64,000 bases of DNA from Bacillota bacterium. Lineage in GTDB: Bacteria; Bacillota; Clostridia; Oscillospirales; Ruminococcaceae. Below the pieces are notes generated by a model. It was not told where the DNA came from. It made no database searches and worked only from the letters and a program-made list of their open reading frames with translations. Positions 17,479 through 26,144 of the stretch are shown piece by piece. The stretch spans positions 1-64,000 of the forward strand of contig JAEWLW010000012.1 of the NCBI GenBank assembly GCA_023457355.1, read 5' to 3'. The translations under genes and the position numbers were made by a program. Numbering within the stretch: position 1 is the first letter of the stretch; every line of letters begins with the position of its first letter.

Positions 17479-18873
17479 TCAGTGGGCCTCGATAACTTCC
17501 TTTTCGCCGGGGCGCAGCTCGTTCATCTTCTGCTTGTTGACGCCATATTTGACGGCGGTGATAATCAGCAGCGCCGCCGCAATCGCGACCAGCACCAGTC
17601 CGGTGGCCAGGCCGAAGCCCTGTAGCAACAGCACCGGCGTGACACTGACCAAAAACACCTCGACAATTGCGATGAACACATAAGCCGTGCCGTAATCCTG
17701 CAAGGCGCCGCTCTTAAACTCAGGATCAACAACGCGCAGCAGCGTCACACCGATGGCGACAACGCCGGTCGTCCAGCCATAGATAAAGATACCGCGCTCA
17801 AACCAGAAGTTGTGGAACAGCTTTCTCGAGATGAAGAACAGATAGGCCAGTACCAGGGCGGTGCCAAACAGGCACATGACCAGAATTGGCATGGCATATT
17901 CAATGACAATCGAAATTCTGATCGTCGCAACGCCAAAGCAGACCAAATAGTCCGAAACGGTACTGCCGACCCGCGTGACAATCTGCTTGTCGACATAACG
18001 GTCGGTTTTAGTCATCCGTAAAACGCCCTGCAGAATAACGCCGACCAACATGGCGACGCTCATCATCGGTATACTGATGTTCGGAATGTATTGCGCGGCC
18101 CAGGCCTGCAGCGCGTTGGTTGCATAATAGCCGCCCGCTGTCGCAACCAGCACCAGCGAAACGTGCCACGCCAGCGGGTCAATCGCCATCGGGCTGGTGG
18201 TCGAGTTGCCCATCGGCTGTTGCTCCTCAGGGGCGATCATGCCGGTGCGCAGGCTTTCAGGCAGTTGGCTGGCCGACTTAACGAGCCGCGTTGCCCCGGC
18301 GCGGGTGGCATAGTTGATGATGATGATGCCGCCGATGACGCCGACCAGCAGACCGATGGTGGCAAAGGTCTGACCGATGGTAACAGCGCCTTCAAATCCG
18401 CCTTTCTCAAGCGTGCCGCCGATCGCCGCCGCGTAGCCGTGGCCGCCGCAGAAGCCGGAGGGCAGCAGAATGGCAAAGCTCTCCTGCAGGGTGGGGAACA
18501 TCCAGCTTAAAACGAATACACCTACCAACAGCGCCGTGCCAAAATGGAAAAATTCAGCCGCCATATTTAATGTAAAGGTGTCGCCGACCTCATTGACGAC
18601 CTTTTTGATCGAGCTCTTTTCGGAGTTTCCAATAAACAGGCTGGCGAACAGCACGACAACCAGCATGTAAGCGTAACTCGACGCCTTATCGCTAAACGGA
18701 ATGATATTGAGGAATTGCGGGCCGCCAAAAAGTCCGAGGAAGCCCGCAATCAGCGAAGCCGGTATATAAAGGGTCTGGAGCAGCTTTATCTTGGAACGAA
18801 GCAGCTGCGCGAGAAAAAGCAGACAAGCCATCAGTGAGAAATCCATTAGCAGATCATAAGGTCCGAATGCCAT
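17479..18873 (-). CDS. GltS-family sodium/glutamate-type symporter
   Basis: 464 residues, about 11-12 membrane helices, near the usual GltS length with a slightly longer end. Family features are the two inverted halves and the reentrant stretch SGFCGGHGYAAAIGGTLEKGG. AAAGGTGG precedes the ATG. GltS carriers take up glutamate or similar dicarboxylates with sodium. Its place between an exported amidase-like lipoprotein and cytoplasmic hydrolases suggests that it imports the product of the former. The substrate is not shown by the sequence. Confidence 0.85.
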   Translation of the reverse strand: MAFGPYDLLMDFSLMACLLFLAQLLRSKIKLLQTLYIPASLIAGFLGLFGGPQFLNIIPFSDKASSYAYMLVVVLFASLFIGNSEKSSIKKVVNEVGDTFTLNMAAEFFHFGTALLVGVFVLSWMFPTLQESFAILLPSGFCGGHGYAAAIGGTLEKGGFEGAVTIGQTFATIGLLVGVIGGIIIINYATRAGATRLVKSASQLPESLRTGMIAPEEQQPMGNSTTSPMAIDPLAWHVSLVLVATAGGYYATNALQAWAAQYIPNISIPMMSVAMLVGVILQGVLRMTKTDRYVDKQIVTRVGSTVSDYLVCFGVATIRISIVIEYAMPILVMCLFGTALVLAYLFFISRKLFHNFWFERGIFIYGWTTGVVAIGVTLLRVVDPEFKSGALQDYGTAYVFIAIVEVFLVSVTPVLLLQGFGLATGLVLVAIAAALLIITAVKYGVNKQKMNELRPGEKEVIEAH

Positions 18874-18931
18874 AAAAAATCCACCTTTCTATCATGTAAC
18901 TGACTGTTTATAGCAGCCTTTCGGCCGCCGG

Positions 18932-19786
18932 CTACCTCTGTTGAACAATTCTGCGCGGGTTGTCGAGTACCATACGTTCAATTTCGCAATGAGAAATACC
19001 GTAATCAAGCATGCATTCAATAAAGCGGAGCAACCCTTCCATAGGGGATTCCATTCCCGCCTGTCCCCTGTCGGTCGTCATAAAGATATTTTCCGAGCCC
19101 AACACGCGCACGGAATGGCAAAGCGCCTCGGCGTCGATATCGCCATCCGCAATGTTTGCCCATACTTTTTCAATCATTACTCCCGCCCGTGCAAAGTCAA
19201 GCTGCTCCTGAAGGTTGATCTTCGTTCTGTTCCAGTCGGGATGCGTCAGGATGCAGTGAACCCGCATCTCAGCGCAGGCCTTGCACACAGCGCGCGATTC
19301 TGGCAGGCTTAGATGGCCGGTTGCAACATAAGCACCGTACCTGCGCACGACCTCGAGAATTTCGTACACCACCCGTTTGAGCGCACCGCCGTCCTCCAGA
19401 ACAGTCAGGCCCGGCCTTTCAAAAAAATCGCCGGGCATGTTCCCGAAGCAGAGCGAATGCGCTGCGTCGCGCGTGGGCAGCCAGACAATTCTGCCGCCCA
19501 TTTTCAGGCAGCTCTCCGCAGCGTAAGGGTTGAGTCCGCCAACCGGATGATTGAGTGCAATGCCGCCAAACAGCTTTGCGCGCGTGCTGTTATGGCTGTT
19601 CGCAAGGGAGGCTCTGGCCTGCGTAGGCTCGTAGTGGCTTTTGATGAGCGCACCGTCCATGCCATACGCCTCAAGCCCCTGCAGCAGGTCAAAGTCATCG
19701 AGTGAGCGGTCAAAGTGGGACGGCGCCGTATGCACGTGCAGGTCGTACGCGCCCTTGAGCAGCGCCCTCGCAGCTTGTCGGTCCAT
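18932..19786 (-). CDS. DUF6282-type metal-dependent amidohydrolase
   Basis: 284 residues, TIM-barrel amidohydrolase pattern: DLHVHTAPS (metal-binding HxH) at about 15-19, Lys in ALIKSHYEP, His in ATGHLSLPE, His in LTHPDWNR and Asp in MTTDRGQ. These five are the expected metal ligands. GGGGGAATC precedes the ATG. The family is known by sequence only. In this operon it would act in the cytoplasm on an imported amide, lactam or cyclic compound; that is inference. Confidence 0.8.
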   Translation of the reverse strand: MDRQAARALLKGAYDLHVHTAPSHFDRSLDDFDLLQGLEAYGMDGALIKSHYEPTQARASLANSHNSTRAKLFGGIALNHPVGGLNPYAAESCLKMGGRIVWLPTRDAAHSLCFGNMPGDFFERPGLTVLEDGGALKRVVYEILEVVRRYGAYVATGHLSLPESRAVCKACAEMRVHCILTHPDWNRTKINLQEQLDFARAGVMIEKVWANIADGDIDAEALCHSVRVLGSENIFMTTDRGQAGMESPMEGLLRFIECMLDYGISHCEIERMVLDNPRRIVQQR

Positions 19787-19824
19787 ACTGATTCCCCCAG
19801 GCTTTATGCATATTCCGTTTTATG

Positions 19825-20703
19825 TCAAAGAACAGCGAAGAAAGTTGCAAGCTGATCAATAAGTTCTGCAAACACCGGATGCTCGTCAAACATAAAATCG
19901 TTGTGTTTGCCGTCGATGAGATAGAGCTGTTTTTCGCTGGACAGCTTTTCAAAAAAGAGCTGCGCTTCGGAAACCGGGTGCAGCAGATTGTAGCGCCCGT
20001 GGCCGATGAACATGGGAACCTGAATATTGGGCGCGTATTTTTCCGCGTCAAATTCCATAATGGATTTGCCAATTTCCAACGAGATATCCTGTCCGTAATT
20101 TTTGACGGTGTATAGATTGCTTTTGACCACGTCGTCGGTGTCGGGGTCAAGCGGATAGAAATGAAACGGGTTGTCGAAAATCCGTTCTCCGGTGAGAACC
20201 ATCTTTCTGTCCAGCGCCTCAATCTCCTTTTGCATCTTTACAAAGTCGTAGTAAGAATACACGCTTGCCAGCCATCGGGCGCCGTTGTAAAACCCGTTTA
20301 ATCCCGCGAGGGCGCGCACACGGCTATCCACCGCCGCAACCTTTGCAATTGTCGCGGCCGCCATGCCCCAACCGATGAGGCCGATCCTGTCGCCGTCCAC
20401 CTCATCAAGTGTCTCAACGAAGGTGATGGCGTTGCGTATGTCCTCCACCTGCTCCTCAAGCTTGCAGACGCCTGCCGGCCCGCCACTCTCCACAAAGCCC
20501 CGGTAGTCGAAGCCGAACACCGCAAAGCCCTTGGCGGTCAGCGCGCGGGCATAAAGTGCGGGATAGATCGCATTCAAGCCTATATAACCCGAATTGGCAA
20601 TGATACAGGGCAGCTTTTCGCCGGGGCGGTAACCGTCCGGCAGGTACAGACTGGCTTTGAGTGCGTAGGTATTGCTGTAAAAGGTTTTGGTACTGGTGAT
20701 CAT
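19825..20703 (-). CDS. Alpha/beta-hydrolase-fold protein without the usual nucleophile (1)
   Basis: 292 residues with the alpha/beta hydrolase fold: oxyanion-loop region IIANSGYIGLN, then VFGFDYRGFVES, and the acid/His end FIGHGRYNLLHP and GKHNDFMFDE. The nucleophile elbow reads LIGWGMAAA, so the expected GxSxG serine is Gly. Start ATG has AGAGGAATAC upstream. It is paralogous to the next gene (21059). Dienelactone-hydrolase or S15-peptidase relatives are the closest guess. It may use another residue, or be a lyase or binding protein rather than an esterase. Confidence 0.8.
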   Translation of the reverse strand: MITSTKTFYSNTYALKASLYLPDGYRPGEKLPCIIANSGYIGLNAIYPALYARALTAKGFAVFGFDYRGFVESGGPAGVCKLEEQVEDIRNAITFVETLDEVDGDRIGLIGWGMAAATIAKVAAVDSRVRALAGLNGFYNGARWLASVYSYYDFVKMQKEIEALDRKMVLTGERIFDNPFHFYPLDPDTDDVVKSNLYTVKNYGQDISLEIGKSIMEFDAEKYAPNIQVPMFIGHGRYNLLHPVSEAQLFFEKLSSEKQLYLIDGKHNDFMFDEHPVFAELIDQLATFFAVL

Positions 20704-21058
20704 CCTGTATTCCTCTTTCTATCTGGTATTATTGGTTTGGCGTTGGACACGCAATTCAGACAAAAATTCCCTTTATTAACAACTATCCCCACCGTGTTGA
20801 CAGATCTTGCAGGCGGCGCTGTGTCATGGGGAAGTTTCCATGGAGCAGCCGAAAGGATACGGTTCAACAGGCAGGGATAAAACCGGCTTTACGCCGGAAA
20901 GGGTTGCGCAAGCCGGCAGGTGTGCGCCCGGCCGCATAATTGTGTTCGGCTTACCAAATAGGCGCGCCGTTTGTGCGAGAGCCGCCGGTGCGCCGCGCTT
21001 CGATGCCCGGAGGGTCATCGCGGCTACCTTCGCGCAGGGTGCTAATATCTGGCAGATA
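20704..21058. other. 355-base gap between two paralogous hydrolase genes
   Basis: No convincing gene. Several GC-rich hairpins are visible, e.g. CCGGCTTTACGCCGG at about 20884-20898 and a GCCGGC-containing run near 20911-20935. It could hold a processing or attenuation site that sets different levels of the two paralogues, or be decayed coding sequence. Confidence 0.3.
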
Positions 21059-21997
21059 TCAGAGGTGTTGTGCGAAATAACCGTCCATTTCGTCACACAG
21101 CGCCTGCAGGCGAGAGTCTTCGTCGAACATCCAGTCGTTGTGCTTGCCGGCGACATAATAAAGTTTCTTGGGCTCTTTGGCCAGCCTGTAGGCGTCTTCG
21201 GCCTCCTCGGGGTCGTGCAGCTCGTTGTATTTTCCGTGGCCGATAAAAACGGCGCAATCGGGCGACAGCTTGGGTAGAAGGTCCTGCACATTAAAACGGA
21301 CAAATGATTCCGCAATAATGCTGGACATCGGGGTCGGGAACGGCTCATTATAGTCCTGCTCAATCGCATCGGTCAGGCCACCGTTGAGGCCGGTGAGTGT
21401 CTTTTCAACATAAAAATCCCCCGATTCTTCGATATTGGGATAAAACTCGTAGGGATGCCGAAGTACCGGGTCGCCGGTGGTCACACGCTTGTATTTGTCC
21501 TCTTCGAGGGTACGCAGCATTTTGTAGAACTTGTCGTTTCCCATGCCCATGCGCATCCAACGCCGGCCATCGACGAAAGCATTGAGCGCGGCAACGGCTT
21601 TCACCGTTTTGTCGCGGTAGGCTGCATTGATGCAAACCGCGCCCCCGACAGCCCATCCGATTAGCGCAATCTTGGCTGGATCAACCTCAGGCTGGTGCTT
21701 GAAGAAGGTGACGGCATTATTGACGTCGTCCACCTCCATTTCCAGGGTGGTGTACTTTTCAAGATCTCCGAGGCCGCCCGAAGGTTTAAAGCCGCGGTAA
21801 TCAAACCCCATGCAGACATAACCCCGTTTGGTCATCTGCCGCGCAAACATGGCAGGATAGACTTTATTAAGTCCCGTCCAGCCCGAGTTGGCGATGATGC
21901 CGGGGCGCTTTTCGCCCTGTTGATAGTCGTCGGGGAGATAAATCGTTCCCGACATTTTTGTGCCTTCGCTGTAAAACACAATTTCTCGCTGCTTCAT
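21059..21997 (-). CDS. Alpha/beta-hydrolase-fold protein without the usual nucleophile (2)
   Basis: 312 residues, first gene of the - strand operon (AAGGAG upstream). It shares with its paralogue the segments GIIANSGWTGLNKVYPA, GFDYRGFKPSGG and the end GHGKYNELHDPEEA plus GKHNDWMFDED (candidate catalytic His). The elbow reads LIGWAVGGAVC, so the GxSxG serine is Ala. Both copies thus lost the serine in the same place while keeping the rest, which argues for a different mechanism rather than decay. The duplication could also give two substrates or a heteromer. Confidence 0.8.
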   Translation of the reverse strand: MKQREIVFYSEGTKMSGTIYLPDDYQQGEKRPGIIANSGWTGLNKVYPAMFARQMTKRGYVCMGFDYRGFKPSGGLGDLEKYTTLEMEVDDVNNAVTFFKHQPEVDPAKIALIGWAVGGAVCINAAYRDKTVKAVAALNAFVDGRRWMRMGMGNDKFYKMLRTLEEDKYKRVTTGDPVLRHPYEFYPNIEESGDFYVEKTLTGLNGGLTDAIEQDYNEPFPTPMSSIIAESFVRFNVQDLLPKLSPDCAVFIGHGKYNELHDPEEAEDAYRLAKEPKKLYYVAGKHNDWMFDEDSRLQALCDEMDGYFAQHL

Positions 21998-22041
21998 GCG
22001 TTTCGTCTCCTTATGTATTATTTCGGATTACCCGCAAGCAA

Positions 22042-22070
22042 ATTATAATATTGAAAAAGGAATATTTCAA
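22042..22070 (-). promoter_or_regulatory. Sigma-A promoter of the hydrolase operon with a dyad
   Basis: On the - strand TTGAAA (22070-22065) and TATAAT (22047-22042) are 17 bases apart. The -35 box is one arm of a dyad, TTGAAA at 22051-22056 with TTTCAA at 22065-22070, a plausible operator for the divergent RpiR-type regulator. Confidence 0.7.
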
Positions 22071-22189
22071 CTAATTTATGGTTATATTTTTCTTTTTGTA
22101 GGCCTGCATAAAAAGTATTTGGCGGTTTTGTTCCTTTTTAAGGAATGGAGATTCTCTATTAGCATCACGATCATCATCTCCGGCCTCTA

Positions 22190-22219
22190 TTGACTGTATC
22201 CGCAATTTTGAGGTATAAT
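22190..22219 (+). promoter_or_regulatory. Sigma-A promoter with a long untranslated leader
   Basis: TTGACT at 22190-22195 and TATAAT at 22214-22219, spacer 18. The expected start near 22226 is about 260 bases before the RpiR-type gene. The leader has small hairpins (e.g. CCGCTTTTTGGCGG at about 22263) and no convincing gene, so it is either a long 5' UTR or a separate small RNA. Confidence 0.65.
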
Positions 22220-22489
22220 AACCGCAAAGTGACTGCTGTACGCCTTGGCCCCTCATAGGGCAACCGCTTTTTGGCGGACAATGGATACGCGCGCAGGTGT
22301 TCTCTTCGAGAGCATCGGCTGTGATTTATTCATCTTGCGCCCGTTGCTGTAACAATTTGCAGCGCATAGGCGGTTATGCCTTTGCGGAGAACCGTCTTTT
22401 GTTGGCTTTTTGCGCCCTGTTGCCATCAACGTCGTCACGACGGCATCGTGGCATGATGATATTTCCTTTGAAAGCTGCGAGGTATTCCC

Positions 22490-23359
22490 ATGAACAACAC
22501 CAACACTTCCGTGATAGAACATATTCTTCAGGTCAAGGACGTGCTTCCTAAGAAACAGAAAATTCTCTGTAATTTTATCTGTGCCAACTACAATAAAGCC
22601 GCGACGATGACAGTCTCCGAGCTTGCCGAAGCGGCGGGCGTCGGCACCACCACGGTGATGCGGCTGATGCAAACCCTCAAATACGATTCCTACAATGACT
22701 TTAAGCGCGATCTGATTAGCGCCGCCATCATTCTGGAAAGCGCCATGTACGCCAATATGAAAAAATCCCTGACCAGCCGGGAGGACGCTTCGGGCAATGC
22801 CTTTAGCCAGATAAGCCGGGATCTGCTTCAGGTTTCCGCCACCCTGCAAACCGCCCAGAATCTGAAAAATTTTGAGGCGATGGTTGGGCTTTTACAGCGG
22901 GCAGCATGCATTTATGTCATCGGTTACCGCAGCAGCTACGCTGTAGGGCGCTATTTTGAGGATTCTGTCCGTTTGTTTTTACCCAATATCAAACAGCTGG
23001 CTACCTCTCAGGAATTTCTTTTTGACAGCCTGTTTTATATGAAGCCAAGCGATGTCCTGTTTGCAATTTCCGATTGGCCCTGTACTCGCAGAACGGTGGT
23101 ATTCGCCGAAAAATGCCATCAGAAGGGGGTTCCGGTCGCACTTGTGACCAACAACATGGCGGCAAACCCGATCGCCAAATTTGCCTCGGCCGTCATCAAC
23201 ACCGATTCGCTGGGCGCAAAAACCGGGCGGCTGCCCACCCTTCTCGTGGTGGAAGCACTGGTTCAGGAACTGGGACGAAGAGCTTCTCCGCAGTCCATCG
23301 AGGCCCTTAACTGGTTGGAAACGATGCTCAAGGAAAATGGAATTATCATCTGGGATTAG
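22490..23359 (+). CDS. RpiR/MurR-family transcriptional regulator
   Basis: 289 residues. The N-terminal HTH_6 domain, about 5-80, contains TMTVSELAEAAGVGTTTVMR. A SIS sugar-isomerase-fold domain, about 115-265, contains CIYVIGYRSSYAVGRYFED and PVALVTNNMAANPIAKFA. RpiR proteins normally sense phosphorylated sugars or amino sugars; ligands of SIS folds can differ. GAGGT precedes the ATG. It is divergent from the hydrolase/GltS/nitrilase operon and is the likely regulator of it. Confidence 0.9.
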   Translation: MNNTNTSVIEHILQVKDVLPKKQKILCNFICANYNKAATMTVSELAEAAGVGTTTVMRLMQTLKYDSYNDFKRDLISAAIILESAMYANMKKSLTSREDASGNAFSQISRDLLQVSATLQTAQNLKNFEAMVGLLQRAACIYVIGYRSSYAVGRYFEDSVRLFLPNIKQLATSQEFLFDSLFYMKPSDVLFAISDWPCTRRTVVFAEKCHQKGVPVALVTNNMAANPIAKFASAVINTDSLGAKTGRLPTLLVVEALVQELGRRASPQSIEALNWLETMLKENGIIIWD

Positions 23360-23395
23360 AATGCGCACCCAATGTTTTTAAGACTAATCTCCGAT

Positions 23396-23506
23396 AAAAC
23401 GGCAGAACAGATTGGCGTGACATTTTGCCAAACTGACAAAAGGATGCCGACGTGCGCCGCCTGCCCAAAAAGGTAACGGCGAATGGCAGAAAAAGCATCT
23501 CCCTGA
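23396..23506 (+). repeat. Possible degenerate fourth copy of the structured repeat
   Basis: The stretch ACAGATTGGCG...ATTTTG and, about 70 bases on, AAGGTAACGGCGAATGGCAG recall the core of copies A and B in the same order. Outer complementary arms are not evident. This is a weak, eye-level resemblance only. Confidence 0.25.
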
Positions 23507-23520
23507 ATATTCGTGTACAC

Positions 23521-23562
23521 AAAAGCCCGCTGCTTCCCTAATCTGGGAAGCAGCGGGCTTTT
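23521..23562. terminator. Strong bidirectional terminator
   Basis: An 18-bp perfect stem (AAAAGCCCGCTGCTTCCC and complement) with a 6-base loop, A-run before and T-run after. It ends the RpiR transcript and the convergent ABC-transporter transcript. Confidence 0.93.
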
Positions 23563-23639
23563 GGCCGGTTATTTAACGTTTTAAGGATACATTATGGATG
23601 CCGTCTGAAGCCGGCATGCCTCGGTCCGGCTCTGCTTTT

Positions 23640-24440
23640 TTACAGAGTGCGCAGATCTTTTCTTGTGTAAAACCGGCTCGCCATAGAACAGCTCGCCACA
23701 ATAATAATCAACGAAAGTAAGACGTAAGGAAAACTCAACCCGTTTTTCGAAACCGATACCACGTTAAAATACCGTACCGGTGTCAGAAAATTCAAAAAAT
23801 CCATCGTGCCTATATAATCCAGCACAAAACTGATCCCATAAAACACTACAACTGTAAGCATCGTAAAAAGACTGGCGAATTTGTAATTTCGCACCACGCC
23901 TGAAATGAAAAGCCCGATGGTGAACAGCACTATTTGCGTGAGCAACATGCCGGCAGTCGTAAGGATATGTGTCCCGACTATGCGCCTGTCGCCGAGCGGG
24001 AGAATGATGCATAAATAAGACATGACCCCGACAGCAAGCGCAAATATTGCAAGATTTGTGACAGATGCCAGAATTTTTGCATATACAATGCTTGAACGCT
24101 TATGCGGTTTTGAAAACAAAAACGCACTTGTGCCAAACTTTTCTTCTCTTGCAACGGCATATACGCCTAAAAATCCCGCAAAGAAGTAAGCAAGCAGGTT
24201 CGTCCAAAATACCATGCACTGATAAGCGCCCAGAGCAGTATCAATTCGCGCTCCGTTCATCCCGAATAAAATCAATACGATTTTGGGGAAACTGTCAGCC
24301 ATCGCCGCAATTTCCGCCATCGCGTCTTTTAGCATAATAAATTCTATCGCTGCAAATCCTGTCAGTATCACGATTAGCGCAAGCCAGATCATCAGCATTT
24401 TTCGCGTTAGCTTCAGCTCCTTTAAATAGATCGCTTTCAT
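23640..24440 (-). CDS. ABC-2-type exporter permease (last gene)
   Basis: 266 residues with six hydrophobic segments (about 15-40, 75-100, 120-145, 150-175, 185-205, 235-255) and the ABC-2 permease layout, including AREEKFGTSAFLFSKPHKRSSIVYAK between helices 2 and 3. It starts two bases after the previous permease stop. With that gene and the ATPase at 25251 it would form a heterodimeric efflux pump in the membrane. Substrate unknown; see the TetR gene. Confidence 0.85.
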   Translation of the reverse strand: MKAIYLKELKLTRKMLMIWLALIVILTGFAAIEFIMLKDAMAEIAAMADSFPKIVLILFGMNGARIDTALGAYQCMVFWTNLLAYFFAGFLGVYAVAREEKFGTSAFLFSKPHKRSSIVYAKILASVTNLAIFALAVGVMSYLCIILPLGDRRIVGTHILTTAGMLLTQIVLFTIGLFISGVVRNYKFASLFTMLTVVVFYGISFVLDYIGTMDFLNFLTPVRYFNVVSVSKNGLSFPYVLLSLIIIVASCSMASRFYTRKDLRTL

Positions 24441-24442
24441 AT

Positions 24443-25240
24443 CTAACCTCCAAACACGACATCTTTTTTAAGAAATTTTTTGTAGCTGATCAGCAGTAAT
24501 CCCGCACCAAGTACGAGATACCACACGATAAAGCGCCACTCGTAAAATCCGGTTTCAACAATATGCACAGGCGAAAAAAACGCGAATGGCGTCAAATAGC
24601 CCAATACCGGCTGGTTGATTTTCTTAGACATGGCACTCAGACAAAATAACGCCAACATAACGCATGACGACAGGAGCACAGGGGTGCGCACATTCGAGAA
24701 AAATGTGCCCGCGACTATGCCGAAAACCACAAACATCAGCTCAACCAGCACCAACGACTTCGCGATGAGCACAAACGCCCACCAGTCAATGCTGATGTCT
24801 TTAAGCGTCAATAACGCAAGCGCTGCGCCTGATGTATAGGCAATTCCGACAATCAGGCTGTCCACTGCGCAGGCAAGGAACTTCGCCCAAAAAATTTCTC
24901 CGCGCGAATGCGGTTTTGTCAGCAAAAATTCCGCCGATTTATTCTCGTATTCCTTTGTGTGCGAAGAAAACGCGATGCTCATGCCATGAATGGCCGCTGC
25001 CATCATCGCAAAGCTGCCCAAAAAGCTGAACATGCCAAGCGGCGTCATGATGAACGCGGCGCCAACACCCAAGGCTCCAAATAGCGGGTTGTCTTTCATC
25101 GCCTCCGCCATAAAGGGCTCGCCGCCTGTGGTAAAACCAATATAAGTCGGCAGCATCAGAAAGATCAGCCCGCCCATCGAAAGTGCCCAAATGATGCTGT
25201 TTTTCTTTAATTGTCTGAGCTCACAGCTAAATATCGTCAT
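24443..25240 (-). CDS. ABC-2-type exporter permease (first)
   Basis: 265 residues from the ATG at 25240 (GAGGTG six bases upstream); an upstream in-frame extension overlaps the ATPase gene and has no permease features. It has six hydrophobic segments and the inter-helix stretch YENKSAEFLLTKPHSRGEIFWAKFLA, parallel to the second permease, so the two are distant paralogues that probably pair. Confidence 0.85.
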   Translation of the reverse strand: MTIFSCELRQLKKNSIIWALSMGGLIFLMLPTYIGFTTGGEPFMAEAMKDNPLFGALGVGAAFIMTPLGMFSFLGSFAMMAAAIHGMSIAFSSHTKEYENKSAEFLLTKPHSRGEIFWAKFLACAVDSLIVGIAYTSGAALALLTLKDISIDWWAFVLIAKSLVLVELMFVVFGIVAGTFFSNVRTPVLLSSCVMLALFCLSAMSKKINQPVLGYLTPFAFFSPVHIVETGFYEWRFIVWYLVLGAGLLLISYKKFLKKDVVFGG

Positions 25241-25250
25241 CACATACACC

Positions 25251-26144
25251 TCATCTGTAATAGTGCATAAACACTTCTTCCAGCGTCGGCTCTTCAATGA
25301 ACAAGTCGCGAACATCCAAGACCGACAACCTCGCCACAATATCGGCGATATTGCCCATAAACATAAAGGTTGCGGTGCTGCCGTTCTGTTGATAATTGGT
25401 AACACCGCCAACGTTAAAATGTCCGCTGGGGATTGCGTTCGCTGTAACGCTGATCTTTTTATGGCTGTTTGCGCGGAGTTCGCTGATTTTTTGTACACTG
25501 ATAATTTTGCCCTCTTTTACAATCGCCACCCTGTCACAGATTTTTTGCACCTCCGACAAAACATGGGATGAAAAGAAGATCGTCGCTCCGCGCTGATTTT
25601 CCTCTTTCAGAATATTGAAAAATTCCTGCTGAACCAGCGGGTCCAGGCCGCTGGTCGGTTCGTCCAGTATAATGAGTTTGGGCGTGTGCAGCAGCGCGCA
25701 CACGATTCCGACTTTCTTTTTGTTGCCTAAAGATAAGTCGGCAATTTTACGCGACAAGTCAAGATTCAGGCGTTTGGAAAGCGCCTCTATTTTGTCGTCA
25801 CACTTTTTGCCGTACAGTTTGGCTGCGTATCGCACCAGCTCCCCAACCGTCATATCCGCATAATAGGCCGATTCGCTGGGCAAATACCCCACATCTTTCG
25901 CGATTTCCGCCGCATGCCGGATGCAGTCCCTGCCAAAGATCTCGGCGCTGCCGGATGTTGGGCGAATCAGCGCCAAAAGCGTGCGAATGGTCGTCGATTT
26001 CCCCGCTCCATTTGGGCCGATAAACCCGAATATCTCGCCTTCCTCCACCGAAAGGCTGACATTCTCAATGCCCCTGTGTTCACCATAGCGCTTGGTCAGG
26101 TTTTTAATTTCAATTGTACGCAAGGGAACTTCACCGCCTTTCAT
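25251..26144 (-). CDS. ABC-2 exporter ATP-binding protein
   Basis: 297 residues. Walker A is GPNGAGKST, the Q-loop region is DVGYLPSE, the signature is the variant LSLGNKKKV (LSxGN rather than LSGGQ), Walker B is LIILDEPTSGLDP and the H-loop SSHVLSE. The variant signature occurs in bacterial exporters of the CcmA/BcrA type. The ATG overlaps the stop of the upstream phosphotransferase-like gene by four bases (ATGA), giving translational coupling. It powers the two permeases downstream. Confidence 0.9.
   Translation of the reverse strand: MKGGEVPLRTIEIKNLTKRYGEHRGIENVSLSVEEGEIFGFIGPNGAGKSTTIRTLLALIRPTSGSAEIFGRDCIRHAAEIAKDVGYLPSESAYYADMTVGELVRYAAKLYGKKCDDKIEALSKRLNLDLSRKIADLSLGNKKKVGIVCALLHTPKLIILDEPTSGLDPLVQQEFFNILKEENQRGATIFFSSHVLSEVQKICDRVAIVKEGKIISVQKISELRANSHKKISVTANAIPSGHFNVGGVTNYQQNGSTATFMFMGNIADIVARLSVLDVRDLFIEEPTLEEVFMHYYR

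Noticed and set aside
20807..21277. Open frame on the + strand across the hydrolase gap
   Set aside because: It overlaps a real - strand gene for most of its length and has no family features.
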